From Selaginella moellendorffii (Eukaryota; Streptophyta; Lycopodiopsida; Selaginellales; Selaginellaceae): a DNA stretch of 64,000 nucleotides. A model generated the notes under the pieces. It was not told the origin of the DNA, ran no database searches, and saw nothing but the letters and a program-made list of their open reading frames with translations. Made by a program: the position numbers and the translations under genes. The stretch lies in NCBI RefSeq assembly GCF_000143415.4, contig NW_003314285.1:781451-845450 (forward strand), given 5' to 3'. Below are positions 22,416 to 33,431 of the stretch, one piece after another (position 1 is the first letter of the stretch; each line of letters begins with the position of its first letter).

Positions 22416-25380
22416 GATGGCGGCAATGGCGCCTCATCTGGAGCGCTTCGGCAGGGAGCTCAAGTGTCCAATCTGGTACATTTCTTTCTTCTCTTCTATC
22501 GGATCTTGTTGATCACTTGATCTTCGCTTGTAGCTTGAGTCTATTCCAGCAAGCCGCGGTGCTTTCTTGCACCCATTGCTTTTGCAAGTAAGTATATCGT
22601 TTCTTTTTGTGTAGAGGTCATTAACACATTGGTGCTCTCAGGCCGTGCATTCTTACATCCTTGAAGGGCATGCCATTCTGTCCTGTGTGTAAAGTCCCTG
22701 CCACGAGACGAGGTGAGCCATTGGGCCGTGCTCTTTTGTCTAGCAGTTCTAAGTTTTTGATCCTTTGCTAGAGGTGAGGCCTTCGCCAAAGATGGATAAC
22801 GTTGTGGGTATTTATCGGGATATAGAAGCTGCGGTTGGAATCACACCGTTTGCTAGTCAGGATCCAAATACTCATGGTAAGGAGCAGACATGAAAGAAGA
22901 TTTCTAATAGAGCTTTCCTACGTGCAGGATTTCACAAGCAAACGAAAGGAGGTGACAATTCCCCTGAACGCGGAAAAGCTACTAAGAGAATTCCTTCTAA
23001 GAAAAGAGTTCAGGCACCTCAGATGGTCAGTTCTGGGAATGCCAAAGATAAAGAGAAATCTCGCAAGAGGAAACGTAAAGCACAAGTTGAAGAAAAAGAA
23101 GAAGAAGCCTTGAATCCAGTGAGTCTTAATGACTTTGAGAACTTTGAAGCTGAGCTTGCAAAGGAGAAGACTTGGGAATTTGGACGATGCGAAGCTGCCT
23201 CTTCGTCGAAACTGCAAAAGACTGCTGAACATAATACTGCGCAACAGGAACTTCCTCGACAAAGTACTCCTCTTGCTCCTTTCTTCTGGCTCTCCTCGCA
23301 AGATGATCCACAGATAACGCAGACACATCCATCGCCGGATATTGCTGCAAATCGCCCTTCGTTCAGCGACCTCAAAAGCTCAGAGCATCAGTCAAGTGAA
23401 CAAGACATGGTAAGAGATGCTTTTATTTCCTGCTTAAGAAACACGGATCGTGCAGGAAGACGTATCAAAAGGTCATGGAGCGGATTCTGATCCATTTCTT
23501 TGGACTCAGCGTGCATGCTCTCCCGAACTTGAATGCAATGCTCACGACGATATGGTAAACTACGTTAGTTCGACGCTCTTGTTTTCGGCCTTACTCACGT
23601 GTAATGTAGATGAACTTGATCGTTGAGGATTCACAAGAACTTGATCCTTATCTTCCTATTAAGCAGTTTTTAAAAGGTGACACAGACTCGGGAAAAAGCG
23701 TGATTAGAAGAGCTCGCGTGGATCCTGTCAAGGTTGAAGTTCCTTTTGACAAGATTCCTTGGACGGAGAAGCCGCATGCACCTGTATCAGAAGGTCCACC
23801 AAAAGAAGGCGATGTTAAGCCAGTTCGGTCTCCTGCAAAGAAGAGAAACAACAGGATAAGTAAAAGTCCTGTGCGTCAAGTTGGTAATGGTACTGTACAA
23901 GAACGCGAAGTTTCTCCCCGGAAATCTGGAGAGGTTTTTTGTGCATTCTGCCAGCGTGCAGGCGATTGTTCTGTAAGTAATTTGCCGTTTTGAGTTTTTT
24001 AAAACTGATTGTCCGGATGCAGGTTTGTGGAGACCTGATGGCTTACAAGAACGGTCTTCTTTTTCCAAGAAATAGCGGTGCCAAAAACGTTGTACACAAG
24101 CTTTGTGCTGAATGGTATGCTTTTCTTTTCTTCTTTTTACTTGTTAGATTCTATGTTATCTTCAGGGCACCTAAAGTCTACTTTATTGGCGATGAAAATG
24201 AAAACAAACTGCAAAATTTGGAGTCAGAAATTTTCCGGGCCCGGAAGCTTAAGTGTAAGAGCTGCAAGAGAAAAGGTGCAGCATTGGGTTGCTATTGGAA
24301 CAGCTGTCGTAAATCTTTCCACTATCACTGTGCGAAAGCTGATTCCAACTTCAAGTTCGACACGGTATATGATTTATGAATTTCTTGGACACTAATGAAT
24401 GGTTTCCGTTTGCAGACACGGTTTCTCGTGCTTTGTCCAGTCCACGCGACCGGTTCTTTTTCTGGGAAACGAAGGAAAAGCTCCTCAGAAACAAAACAAA
24501 AAACGTCGAGACCAAGGTAGTAAAGCTCTTATTACTCTCAAGCTCCAATGGATCATCTTGCAGAGGTGGGAAAGCCAAAAAAGCAGAAGCGCAAAATTGT
24601 CCTAGAAAATATGTCTTCTGCGGTTCAAGCTTGGATACTCGTGACAAGGTAAATATCATTTTTAAGGTTTTATACGCCACCTGCATATCTTTTCTCAGGA
24701 GCAACTGGCAAAGTTCGCATCAGCAACAGGATCACTCGTCGAATCATCGTGGAACCATAATGTGACCCATGTGCTTGCTGGTCCCGACGCGACTGGCGGT
24801 GCTCGGAGGACACTAAAGCTCTTGAGGGGGATTCTGGAAGGAAAATGGATATTGCAGCCTGAGTGTACGTAAACCACATTGAACTTCTCACACCGCTGAT
24901 GAGCTCGATTGCTTGTACAGGGTTAACCGCCTGCCTATCAACTGGCCATTTCGTAGACGAGGCACCATACGAAGCTCGAGTTGATGTACAAGGCAGACTT
25001 GAGGAGGGACCCAAGCAAGGAAGACTTCTTGCAAACTCAGAGGTCTGGAGCACTTCCACACTTTTTTCTTGGCTTAACAAACATCTCGTTCTTTTGTTCA
25101 GGCCCCGAAGCTGTTTACCTTGCTAGACTTCTACTTCACCGAGTTTGAGGGGTCACTGAAAACGGACCTGGAGACCCTGGTCCGAGCCGGTGGTGGAACC
25201 GTGCTACATCGTCAGCCTGTCTCTCCATCTCCCAAGACAACGCTGGTTATCTATCCACAAGACAGCAAAACGCAACGGAAAGCGGCAACCTCGATAGCCG
25301 AAGCTACAGGAGCCGTCGCTCTGGAACACACTTGGATCCTCAACTCCGTAGCCGGCTACCGCCTTCAACCTTTGCGGTAA
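22416..25380 (+). CDS. BRCA1: BRCA1-like protein (RING, extended PHD, two BRCT)
   Basis: Fourteen exons with agreeing phases give 758 aa: 22416-22475, 22534-22587, 22642-22712, 22772-22876, 22928-23409, 23457-23554, 23610-23972, 24023-24114, 24166-24364, 24416-24516, 24564-24648, 24699-24864, 24921-25042, 25102-25380. The N-terminal RING (LKCPICLSL ... CTHCFCKPC ... FCPVC) is an E3 ligase module that pairs with BARD1. A basic, low-complexity middle follows. Next is a plant-type extended PHD finger (CAFCQRAGDCSVCGDL ... CKSCKRKGAALGC ... FHYHCA, then LVLCPVHA). Two BRCT repeats end the protein (KYVFCGSSL/THVLAG...GKWILQPEWL, and LLDFYFTEF...LEHTWILNS). The start LERFGRELKCPIC matches plant BRCA1 rather than BARD1. 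It acts in homologous recombination repair in the nucleus. Confidence 0.9.
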
Positions 25381-25463
25381 AGGTGTTTCTTCCTTTTTGT
25401 TTCTTTACTTACGCAAATGGTTTTTAGGGATCAACCAAATTGGGAGGAAAAGGAAAAGCTCTG

Positions 25464-26072
25464 ATGGAGCTCCAAGACAACGATGCGTCCGACAGGTACA
25501 AGCTAGTGATCAAACTCCAGGGCCGGGGCAATTCCATGAAAACCAAAGTCGACAACATAGCCGAGGTGTGCAAAGCTCTGGGACGCTCGCCGGCGCTGGT
25601 GACGAGGTTCTTTGGCTGCGAGCTCGGGGTGCTTTCGAGCTACAGCGACGACACCAACACCGCCATCGTCAATGGCTCCCACGACACAGAGAAGCTGGCA
25701 AAACTCCTCGACAAATTCATTGCTAAGTATGTGCTGTGCTACGAGTGCAAGAATCCAGAGACGGAGTTAAAGGTGGACAAGATGATCCGGCTCAAGTGCG
25801 CTGCGTGTGGTCACTCGTCCGAGGTTGATCTCCTCAAGAACGACGAGGTGGTGAGGAAGTTCTACTGTGGCGGTGGTGGCGCCGCTAAGAAAGCTACCAA
25901 GGTGGCAAAGGGGCCGAGCAAGAAGAACGCTCCAGTGGTGATGGCGAAGAACGGCGATGAAGACGATCAAGAGGATGACGATGGAGTGGAGTGGCAAACC
26001 GATCCTTCGAAGGAAGCGGCCCAAGAACGCTTGAAAGAGCAGCTTAGCTCTAACCTTGGATGGTTACTTTAA
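25464..26072 (+). CDS. eIF5-like N-terminal domain protein, lacking the W2/HEAT domain
   Basis: Single exon, 202 aa from ATG 25464 (MELQDNDASDRYKL, in register with the eIF5 start). Residues about 10-140 are the eIF5 GAP domain: DRYK carries the arginine needed to stimulate eIF2 GTP hydrolysis, followed by KLQGRGNSMKT, FFGCELG and a zinc ribbon C-x2-C (CYEC) ... C-x2-C (CAAC). After an acidic linker (GDEDDQEDDDG) and EWQTDPSKEAAQERLKEQL the frame ends in NLGWLL. Normal eIF5 is about 400-440 aa, with a C-terminal W2/HEAT domain that binds eIF2-beta and eIF1; it is absent here. This is either a truncated paralogue or a regulatory short form. The start is only 83 bp after the BRCA1 stop. Confidence 0.82.
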   Translation: MELQDNDASDRYKLVIKLQGRGNSMKTKVDNIAEVCKALGRSPALVTRFFGCELGVLSSYSDDTNTAIVNGSHDTEKLAKLLDKFIAKYVLCYECKNPETELKVDKMIRLKCAACGHSSEVDLLKNDEVVRKFYCGGGGAAKKATKVAKGPSKKNAPVVMAKNGDEDDQEDDDGVEWQTDPSKEAAQERLKEQLSSNLGWLL

Positions 26073-26524
26073 ACTAGCCCTGTGTTTAAAGTAATTAATT
26101 TTGCATAATTTTAAGTTTAATTTAATGGACAGAGTTCTTTCTGCCTTTAGGTCTTTTATGTTTGTTTAAAAGAGAGATTTCCAGGTCGGCACCGGCGCTC
26201 CTCTCCTTCCTAGCCTGGCTAAAAGGCCGCGCGATTTTCTCGTCGATCGAGCACGATCGCCGCCCAGCGCGGCCACCAGGTCTGTTCTTCGCTCTCGATT
26301 TGGGAATGCCGGCGATCTTTTTCTCGATTCCACATCCTAACCGAGGGCTTCGCCAATGCAGTGTGAGATTTCCGGAGGAGCTGCAGTTCTCCCGCCTGGC
26401 GGCGGCATCATGGACTCGATTTTCGCGGATCGGGCTGTATCGCTCATCGCAGCACTGCTCCTGGCGGCATGAAAGAAGTGAGTGGGAAATGTAGCTTAGC
26501 TGGGATCATGAGACACGACAGGGG
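26073..26524. other. spacer and probable 5' UTR of the galactosyltransferase gene
   Basis: The left part is AT-rich 3' flank of the eIF5-like gene. The GC-richer part from about 26190 is probably promoter and leader of the next gene. A 110-codon open frame at 26162 has no family features. Confidence 0.4.
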
Positions 26525-28975
26525 ATGCGTCTGGTGGCGTCGGAGCTCGCGAGGCGTGTAGCAGGCGATTTAAGACAGGGAATTTCCATGTCGGCGGTGA
26601 CGAGCAAGAGAAAGGTCCACTGGAGATGGAAGTTACTGGCTTACGCGTTCTTCCTGGCTATGGCGTCGTGTCTTATCTACATGACCATCCTGGTGCCGCA
26701 GTTCCTCAAGCCCAGCCTTCTCATCTTCGACGGGTTTTCCAGCATCGACGAAAGCTATAAGAACGCGCACGAGCAGTATGAAGTGAGCCGCCACCACCAT
26801 GAAGGGCCGGGACAGATCAGAGTTTCTAAGCCGGAGAGGCAAGCTTCCAAGGAAATGTCACTCGTCCAGGATGATGTTTACAAGTGGTACTCGGGCTTGA
26901 ATCCACTGCTCCGGAAGACCAACAAAGGGACGAGCTTTATCATCAAGCAGCCCAGGCAGGCACTCAAGCAGTGGATGGGCGATGTCTCGGAGCTCCAGCG
27001 TGCCGCTAATGAAGCTCTGGCTGCCGGGTCCGAGTCCTGGAAAAACGTTGTGGCGATGAGCAAGAATGGTTCGCGTAAAGTTGCTGAGAGGCCGCGTGGT
27101 AAACAGGAGTGTCCACTGGAGCGAACAATGACTAGGCAGGAGCTGGAAAATGCTGGGATGGCGATGGTGCTGCCTTGTGGACTCGAGATGGGATCATCGG
27201 TCACTGTGGTTGGCAAGCCTCATGGCGGACGTATGGAGTATGTCAAGGGGAGAGTGGAGAAGTCCGTGATGGTGAGACAGTTCGTGGTGGAGCTGCAAGC
27301 TCTTAAACCCGGCAGGGCTGAAGATCCTCCCCGCGTCTTTCATCTCAATCCGAGACTATCAGGTGACTGGAGCGACAAACCTGTCATTGAGATTAACAGC
27401 TGCTTCCATGGAAAATGGGGTGTCTCGCAGAGATGTCATGGATTGCAGTCTCAAGAAGATGAAACAGGTATGATTCTCAGACCTTGCCTCGTTTTTTCTG
27501 TTTCTTTTCTTATTGTTTCTTAAACGTCTTACAGTTGACGGACTTTATCAGTGCGAAGAGTGGCTTCAAGAAGGCACTGAAATTAAAAAGAGCAGCGAAT
27601 CGCTGTCGTGGTGGAAGTCACTGTTTCAAAACGCTGAAAAGTCGGACGACTTGTTGTGGCATTTCCCATTTGCCGAGGACCGGTTCTTTGTTCTTACTAT
27701 CAGAGCCGGATTTGAGGGCTACCATCTTATTGTCGACGGAAGGCACATTGCATCTTTCCCGTATAGAGAGGTTTGTATGTCCGTGTTCGTTGTTGGAACT
27801 TCGCTACTAATGCTTGGCGACAGGATTTCAGTTTGGAGGATGCAACTGGAGTGTTTGTCGGTGGACATCTCGACGTGCACTTGGTCATGGCGACGTCTCT
27901 TCGTTTATCAAACTCCAGTATTCCTTTGACAGAAACTTTGGAACTCATTCCAAAGTGGAAAGCACCAGTTCCGGTCAATCCAAGTCCCGAGCTGTTCATA
28001 GGAATTTCCTCGACGAGTTCTCATTTTGGAGAGCGGATGGCCGCTAGAAAGACTTGGATGCGTTCACCATCTATCCTTTCCGGCCGAGTAGTTGCCAGAT
28101 TTTTTGTTGCACTGGTAAGAGAAGCTTATTTCGACTCCGAGCAGCTTACTGACGAGTTCCAACTATAGTGTGCAGATAACTACATGAACTTACAAGTCAA
28201 GCAAGAAGCTGATTTCTACAGAGACATGATCATCATCCCCTCCATGGACCGGTATGAACTTGTCGTTCTGAAAACTATAGCAATCTGTGAATTCGGGGTA
28301 AGCAACACGCTATGCATTTCTTTTACAAAGCGCTTCCACAGGTTCGCAACTTCTCAGCTAAGTACACCATGAAGTGCGACGACGATACGTTCTCTCACGT
28401 CGAGTCCATTCTCCACGAGCTGGAAATGACTCCTTACAAGACCGGACTTTACATGGGGAACATCAACCGGTACCACAGACCGCAGAGAATGGGAAAATGG
28501 GCTGTTACTTACAAGGTACGTTGGCTTTGATTCATATCTATCTAGATCAAGACAATGAGAATAATGGGACAATGCAGGAATGGCCCGAGGACGAGTACCC
28601 GTTATACGCCGACGGTCCCGGATACGTGGTATCAGCCGACATTGCGAATTTCATAGTGGAGCACCATGAGAAGCGTACTCTTCGCGTAAGTTTTAGAGAG
28701 TTTTTCTAGCTTTCGAGCTTTAGAGTTTTTGGAGAGATCTGGAGATCTAATGTGGGATCCTTTTGTGACAGATTTTCAAGATGGAGGACGTGAGCATGGG
28801 ACTGTGGGTGTCGCAATTCGCGCTCTCGAATCCAGTCTACTACATCCACCACTCCAAGTTTTGTCAATGGGGGTGTGTGGAGGACTACTACACGGCACAC
28901 TACATGTCGCCCCGCCAGATGGTTTGTATGTGGCAAAAGCTCTCGCGAGGAAAAGCTCAGTGCTGCAATATGTGA
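26525..28975 (+). CDS. galectin-domain beta-1,3-galactosyltransferase (GT31; hydroxyproline O-galactosyltransferase-like)
   Basis: Seven exons (26525-27467, 27535-27770, 27824-28114, 28169-28297, 28342-28515, 28578-28685, 28772-28975) give 694 aa. It has the layout of plant GALT2-6 enzymes: a short cytosolic tail, one signal anchor at about 38-58 ([20 protein letters not shown]), a stem, a galectin-type lectin domain (about 220-400, with [20 protein letters not shown]) and a GT31 catalytic domain (about 440-690). The GT31 domain has RKTWMRS, a DDD metal motif ([13 protein letters not shown]), [13 protein letters not shown] and EDVSMGLWV. Known relatives add galactose to hydroxyproline on arabinogalactan proteins in the Golgi; an AGP peptide gene lies in the same window. 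A second in-frame ATG at 26588 is an alternative start. Confidence 0.88.
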
Positions 28976-29471
28976 GGAGAAAATCACTTTGCTCGCTCGC
29001 TCTTCTTTTTCCGCATGTAATTTTGTACGGCTGCGATGAAGTGACTCTGACGGTTGCGATTTTTGCGACGAATCGACGGTTTTGATCTTTGTTTATTTGT
29101 TTATTTGTTTATTTGTTCTCGTTTACTATGTCAGCCTTTAGGGTTTAGTACATAGATTATCCAAACGACTATCCAGGGATCTTCCACTGTTGGTGACATT
29201 CCATTTGTTCTTTAACATTCTTGCACTGCATTCTTCTAAGTGATTCGTTTCTGATATTGTTTCGTTCGTTTCTTCCACACTTCAGTCGGAGCGTTTCAAA
29301 ATCCAGGCTCATTAGATAGATAAACATTTGTATAGTCACCGGACTTCTAATCCTTTCTTACTCGTCCTCTCGTCACTTCAAAACGTTTGGATACATTCGG
29401 CTGATCTAGCCTTCTTTCTTCGGGGACCCAGACACTACTGCGGAGGCCGCCAGGTTCACACGGACATGTCG
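28976..29471. other. 3' flank of the galactosyltransferase gene
   Basis: It contains the probable 3' UTR (28976-29090), a (TTTGTTTA)n microsatellite at 29089-29117 and unremarkable spacer. Part of the UTR (about 29013-29085) is duplicated at 31535-31605. Confidence 0.45.
29089..29117 (+). repeat. (TTTGTTTA)n microsatellite
   Basis: About three and a half copies of an 8-bp unit lie in the probable 3' UTR of the galactosyltransferase gene. Confidence 0.8.
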
Positions 29472-30357
29472 AGCGAACTTTGCTTTAGGAGATCGAATTC
29501 GAGAACCATGGCGGAGGTAGTGCTGTACATGATACGCGGTGCCGAGGTTGTGGCTGAGCAAAACGTGGTTCAAAGTCTGGGCGCTAACAAGACTCAAGCC
29601 GAAGCCATGATCGAGGCAGAAAGCGAAGCTGGGCAGGAGGAATCGTTGGCTAACTCTCGAAACAATCTCTAGAAGAAGCCGAAGGGACGAGCGAAGGGAC
29701 CCTGTAGGTTAGCGCTAGTCGAGCACGAAGAGGCTGAAGTGCTACCGTCAATGACATAACCTTCTTGCAAGCAGCTTCACGTATGGTGAGTGTAGCGTCT
29801 GCACTTTGACTTGAATTGATTTCCCAGTGCTAGAGATGTTGAGGCGACGGATCTCCTTGGCCCCGGTGGTCCGAAAAGGCTTCTTATAGTTGATGAAGCC
29901 CAGGCTGCATTTGGCCGTGACTATGTTATGGAAAACTCTGAGGACCAGGGCGCCGGGATGAGGAGCAGAACACGTCCCAACAACAGGTGGGATAGTTTGG
30001 ACAGCAATCGGATTCTCTCAAGGTAAGCATCTGCTCAAGGATTTTATGCATGTAATTTTCTAGGCCTTCAGGTGGTTATGACTCATGGTTTTTCTTTGCA
30101 ATTCAGTGATGAGGAGCATGGATGCGGTACTTCGGATTGAAAGACCTTGGTGATGAATTACGAGATTGGATTATCCATTTATCCGATAAGCAGACAGGAT
30201 TTATGGCGGAAATTTTGGATTGGCTTGCGGGCACTGGGATTGGGACAGAAAGGCCGAGCTGGCTAAGTGAGTACTTCATCCACAGGCTGCAGACGACCGA
30301 TCTCAAGACCATTTTGCCGAATGTCAGAGCATATAGTCGTAAGCTGACTGTGTCTTG
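29472..30357 (+). other. unidentified coding-like tract, possibly a decayed gene
   Basis: Three stretches look exon-like. 29472-29672 is open (MSSELCFRR...). 29830-30022 is open for about 64 codons, bounded by a CCCAG acceptor and AG/GTAAGC donor, and includes GGPKRLLIVDEAQAAFGRDY. 30122-30357 has an open frame with GLKDLGDELRDWIIHLSDKQ. The pieces do not join into one frame (a TGA follows the second acceptor), and I recognise no family; VDEAQ recalls class III aminotransferases and helicase-type motifs but is too short to assign. It may be a dead transposon gene or a gene whose exons I failed to connect. Confidence 0.3.
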
Positions 30358-31387
30358 AAGTAGTGTGACAGGGTATACAGGTTCTACGACAAAGTTGATA
30401 GTCCCTCTTGTGTTTACCGTTCCTTTATAGTGTGCTTACTTGCGAATCTTGGGGTATGCATCCATCTTTATCTGTTTGAAATGTCCTTGGTTGCAGGTGT
30501 CGTATGATTCGCTTTGACAAGAGATGCAAGACACGGTCCATGAGCTACGTCTGCATGGCCAGCTTATGAAAAGTACGCGGGGAAATTCTTCTAGAGTGCA
30601 CGAATGTGTTTTCTTCAGGCGCGTCTACAAGGGTATATTGCCTGTAGCTGAGGTAAATGCTATGGGAAATCAAGCAGTTCCTTGGTTTTAGAGCACTTCT
30701 CGTTCAAGGTGTTACGAGACAGCTTTTCATGGGGTCGAGCAAATGAGGCAGATACCACCCCCCATACGAGCATCGTCTGAAGAATGAGTTCTACAAGTCT
30801 GTGACTTGGATCTGTTTCTATTACGTGACATGAATGTGTTTGCAGGTCAATATGCTCCTTGCTCGAACCTGGCATCTACCAATGTGGGACCTTGTTGGTG
30901 TCAGATGCTTCGTTGATTAGTATTTGGCATGGTATTTTGGGACCACAAAACGTTTGCATCTTGAAAAGTAGATAAAATTAAATGTGTTTTCCTACTTGTT
31001 TTAGGCTACTTGTACTATCTAGATTCAGGCAAAACGCCCAGTATTGGCCCCTGTTTTCTGAACCACTCAAGGTTTATGTTATGATTGATATATCGGGGAT
31101 TTGTGAGATAACATGACGGGACGGAATTGGTTGTCGTTACATTTTCTTCCGACTTCGAAACATCAACGGATTATCCAGATGGTTTCATTGTTCGTCATGC
31201 CAGTGGAAAAACATAAAGGTGCCCAACTCCACAGCAGATTCCCAAACAAGGGGAAACGGAGAAGAGAAGTTCAAGAGGAACAACCACAGGGAAACGAAGC
31301 AACTTGATATCTTGTTGTCATTCTAGAGAACATTCGCTCTTGGAAATATATAATCTCAAAAGAAAAACTATCACAAGTTCGCAGTTT
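30358..31387. other. no gene recognised
   Basis: There are only short overlapping frames on both strands, with no repeat structure or convincing splice-linked coding sequence. Confidence 0.4.
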
Positions 31388-31610
31388 TGCTGTTTGGATG
31401 TCGATCTAATGTGGGAGCCTTTTGTGACATATGAATCTGTATCGCAATTTCCGCTTACATCCCACCACTCCACCACTCCAACTTTTGTCAATGAGGGTGT
31501 TACACGGCACACCACATGTCGCCCCGGCTCGTGTTGTACGGCTACGATGAAGTGACTCTAACGGTTGTGATCTTTGCGATGAATCGACGGTTTTGATTTT
31601 TGCTTGAATC
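31388..31610 (+). pseudogene. fragment copied from the 3' end of the galactosyltransferase gene
   Basis: This matches 28745-29085: the end of the last intron (GATCTAATGTGGGA), blocks of the last exon (CACTCCA, TTTTGTCAATG, ACATGTCGCCCCG) and 3' UTR (GTACGGCTNCGATGAAGTGACTCT, GAATCGACGGTTTTGAT), with internal deletions. Because intron sequence is included, the copy was made from DNA and not from mRNA. It cannot code for a working domain. Confidence 0.78.
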
Positions 31611-31964
31611 CAGCGGTTGTCGATCGAATCGATGGATTGGACCTACGGCTTAATCGACGGTTGTGCTTTTCTTGTGCCCGTCACGCTCGTCACCGCCCAT
31701 CTTTTCTTTCTCTCATGCCTCTGTTGATCTCGCCGCTCTTTCCTTCCGTACAGCGATCACTCCAATATATTGTGCCTGCTATTAGGGTTTATGGGATGAC
31801 CGAATGCGGTAGCGCGAGCGCGAGTGCGATCCAGGAGGGATCGCTTCCGAAATTCCGTGTCGCGATCGGTTAGAGCTCCGGCTGGAGGATTTTTCTTGAG
31901 AGATTGCAAGGGTTTGCGAGCAGCGCCAATGCCAGTTCCGAGGTATTGACGTTCTTCCTGTGAA
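31611..31964. promoter_or_regulatory. spacer and likely promoter/5' UTR of the MPB2C-like gene
   Basis: The first part repeats ATCGACGGTT-type words from the neighbouring copied fragment. A short upstream ORF (ATGCCAGTTCCGAGGTATTGA, 31929-31949; 6 codons plus stop) lies just before the start codon and may affect initiation. Confidence 0.35.
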
Positions 31965-33277
31965 ATGTCGGGGGTTTCTTCTTCCTCTCCACCTCCAGCG
32001 ACGATTGAATTGTCCTGTTTTAGGCGATCGGAGCTATATTACGCGTCGGATTCGCCGTCGCCCACTCCCAATGCCGCTGGCAGCGACGACTCCCCTGTTT
32101 CCGTGGCAGGGAACTCGCAATTCCTCTCCAGCAGCGACTGTAGCAGCAATGGGGAGTGCTGCTCGTCTGGAATGGCGCCGTGGAAGCTTGACGAGGTGGA
32201 TCCACTAGGGGGGCGCAGCACCGACAAGGAGATGATTCCAATGACGCAGATATTCATGGTTTGTGGACCCTGGATCGACGAGCCCGCAAAAACATGGAGA
32301 GAAAAAAATTAAATTCCTCGCGCTCTCTCTCTCTGTTTTGTAGGATCGGGCCGGCAACGACCATCGTGGTTTCACGCATCGTGGACGCCTGGTGTATACT
32401 CGAGCTCCAGCGCAAAAGGTAGAAATCAATCCCGCAATCCAGATCTTTGCTAACTGTTTCCTAGAACCAAACGACAGGCGCTAAATTGTCCGGCGAAATT
32501 GAAGAAGAACAAGCAGCTAAACGCGGAAGAGGTGCTCCAGCCGAAGCCGATCGAGCAGAGTGTGAGAGATGAGCCGGATCTATCGATGAAGCTCAACAAG
32601 GTGGAACTCCTAAAGCTCCAGAGCCAGGTGGAGGAGCTCAAGCTAAAGGTACGAGACAAGGAGGGATTGCTCCAATCCATCAAGCAGTCGGCGCAGTCGG
32701 ACATCAAACTCCTGGAAGAGGCCGAGATCTCGGATCTTCGGAACAAGGTCGACTTCCTCCACACGGAATTGCTAAGGAGGGATTTTCTCCTGCATTCGCT
32801 CCAGCACCAACTCTCCGAGAAACACGTAAGTCATAGATTCTCTGTTTTTGTTCTTACCTTCTCTCTCTTATAGGTGGAGATGGGAAACATGAAACTCTTG
32901 ATCCAGGGGTTGCAGAACGAGTTGGCAAAACGAGAACACAAGCACTCGCAGATGGAAAGCGACATGGATGATCTCCGGTTTGAGGTAGCAGCGCTCAGAT
33001 ATGAGAACCAAATAGCGGGAAGTCCACATTTTGTGCCACAACCGGATCAGATGATGATCATGAGCTGCGAGGTAAGATCGTCAATCAAAGCTTTAGTTCC
33101 GAGTGATCGATGCAAGCTTTCATGGATGAACAGAGCATGGAAGAAACGAGAGACAGATACCTTGCGGCTGTCTTGGCAGCGAAAAACAAACCCGCAGAGG
33201 AATCAATAGCGCTAGCTGCCGAATTGAGACACCAGTTGCGAGGCTTTGTCACGCTGCCACACGTATTTCACGAATGA
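31965..33277 (+). CDS. MPB2C-like microtubule-associated coiled-coil protein
   Basis: Five exons (31965-32258, 32344-32418, 32478-32825, 32874-33071, 33134-33277) give 352 aa. Layout agrees with plant movement-protein-binding protein 2C. An N-terminal Ser-rich region is followed by a conserved patch (EMIPMTQIFMDRAG ... FTHRGRLVYTRAP, about 90-120). A long coiled coil follows (about 145-290, e.g. VELLKLQSQVEELKLKVRDK). The end has SMEETRDRYLAAVLAAKNK and EESIALAAELRHQL, like the family's conserved tail. MPB2C binds cortical microtubules and limits cell-to-cell transport of viral and cellular proteins. The match is from remembered family features, so the name is likely and not certain. It is convergent with the next gene, with 154 bp between stops. 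Confidence 0.68.
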
Positions 33278-33431
33278 AAGGTGACGCCTTCCTCCTTTGT
33301 TTGAGTTGCCCGAGGTAAGCTCGTACTTTGTTAAGATTTTTCTTTCTTTTCTTGACACCACTGAGAATGCTTTGCAGCGACGGGAAGAGCAAAGCAAATC
33401 ACGGAACCAGTTTTCTAGTTTCGGAAAAGAA

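Noticed and set aside
25440-25463. upstream extension of the eIF5-like protein
   Set aside because: Begins at TTG; the ATG at 25464 gives the eIF5-like start and correct register.
32205-32429. minus-strand frames over the MPB2C-like exons
   Set aside because: Contradicted by spliced plus-strand exons with consistent phases and family motifs.
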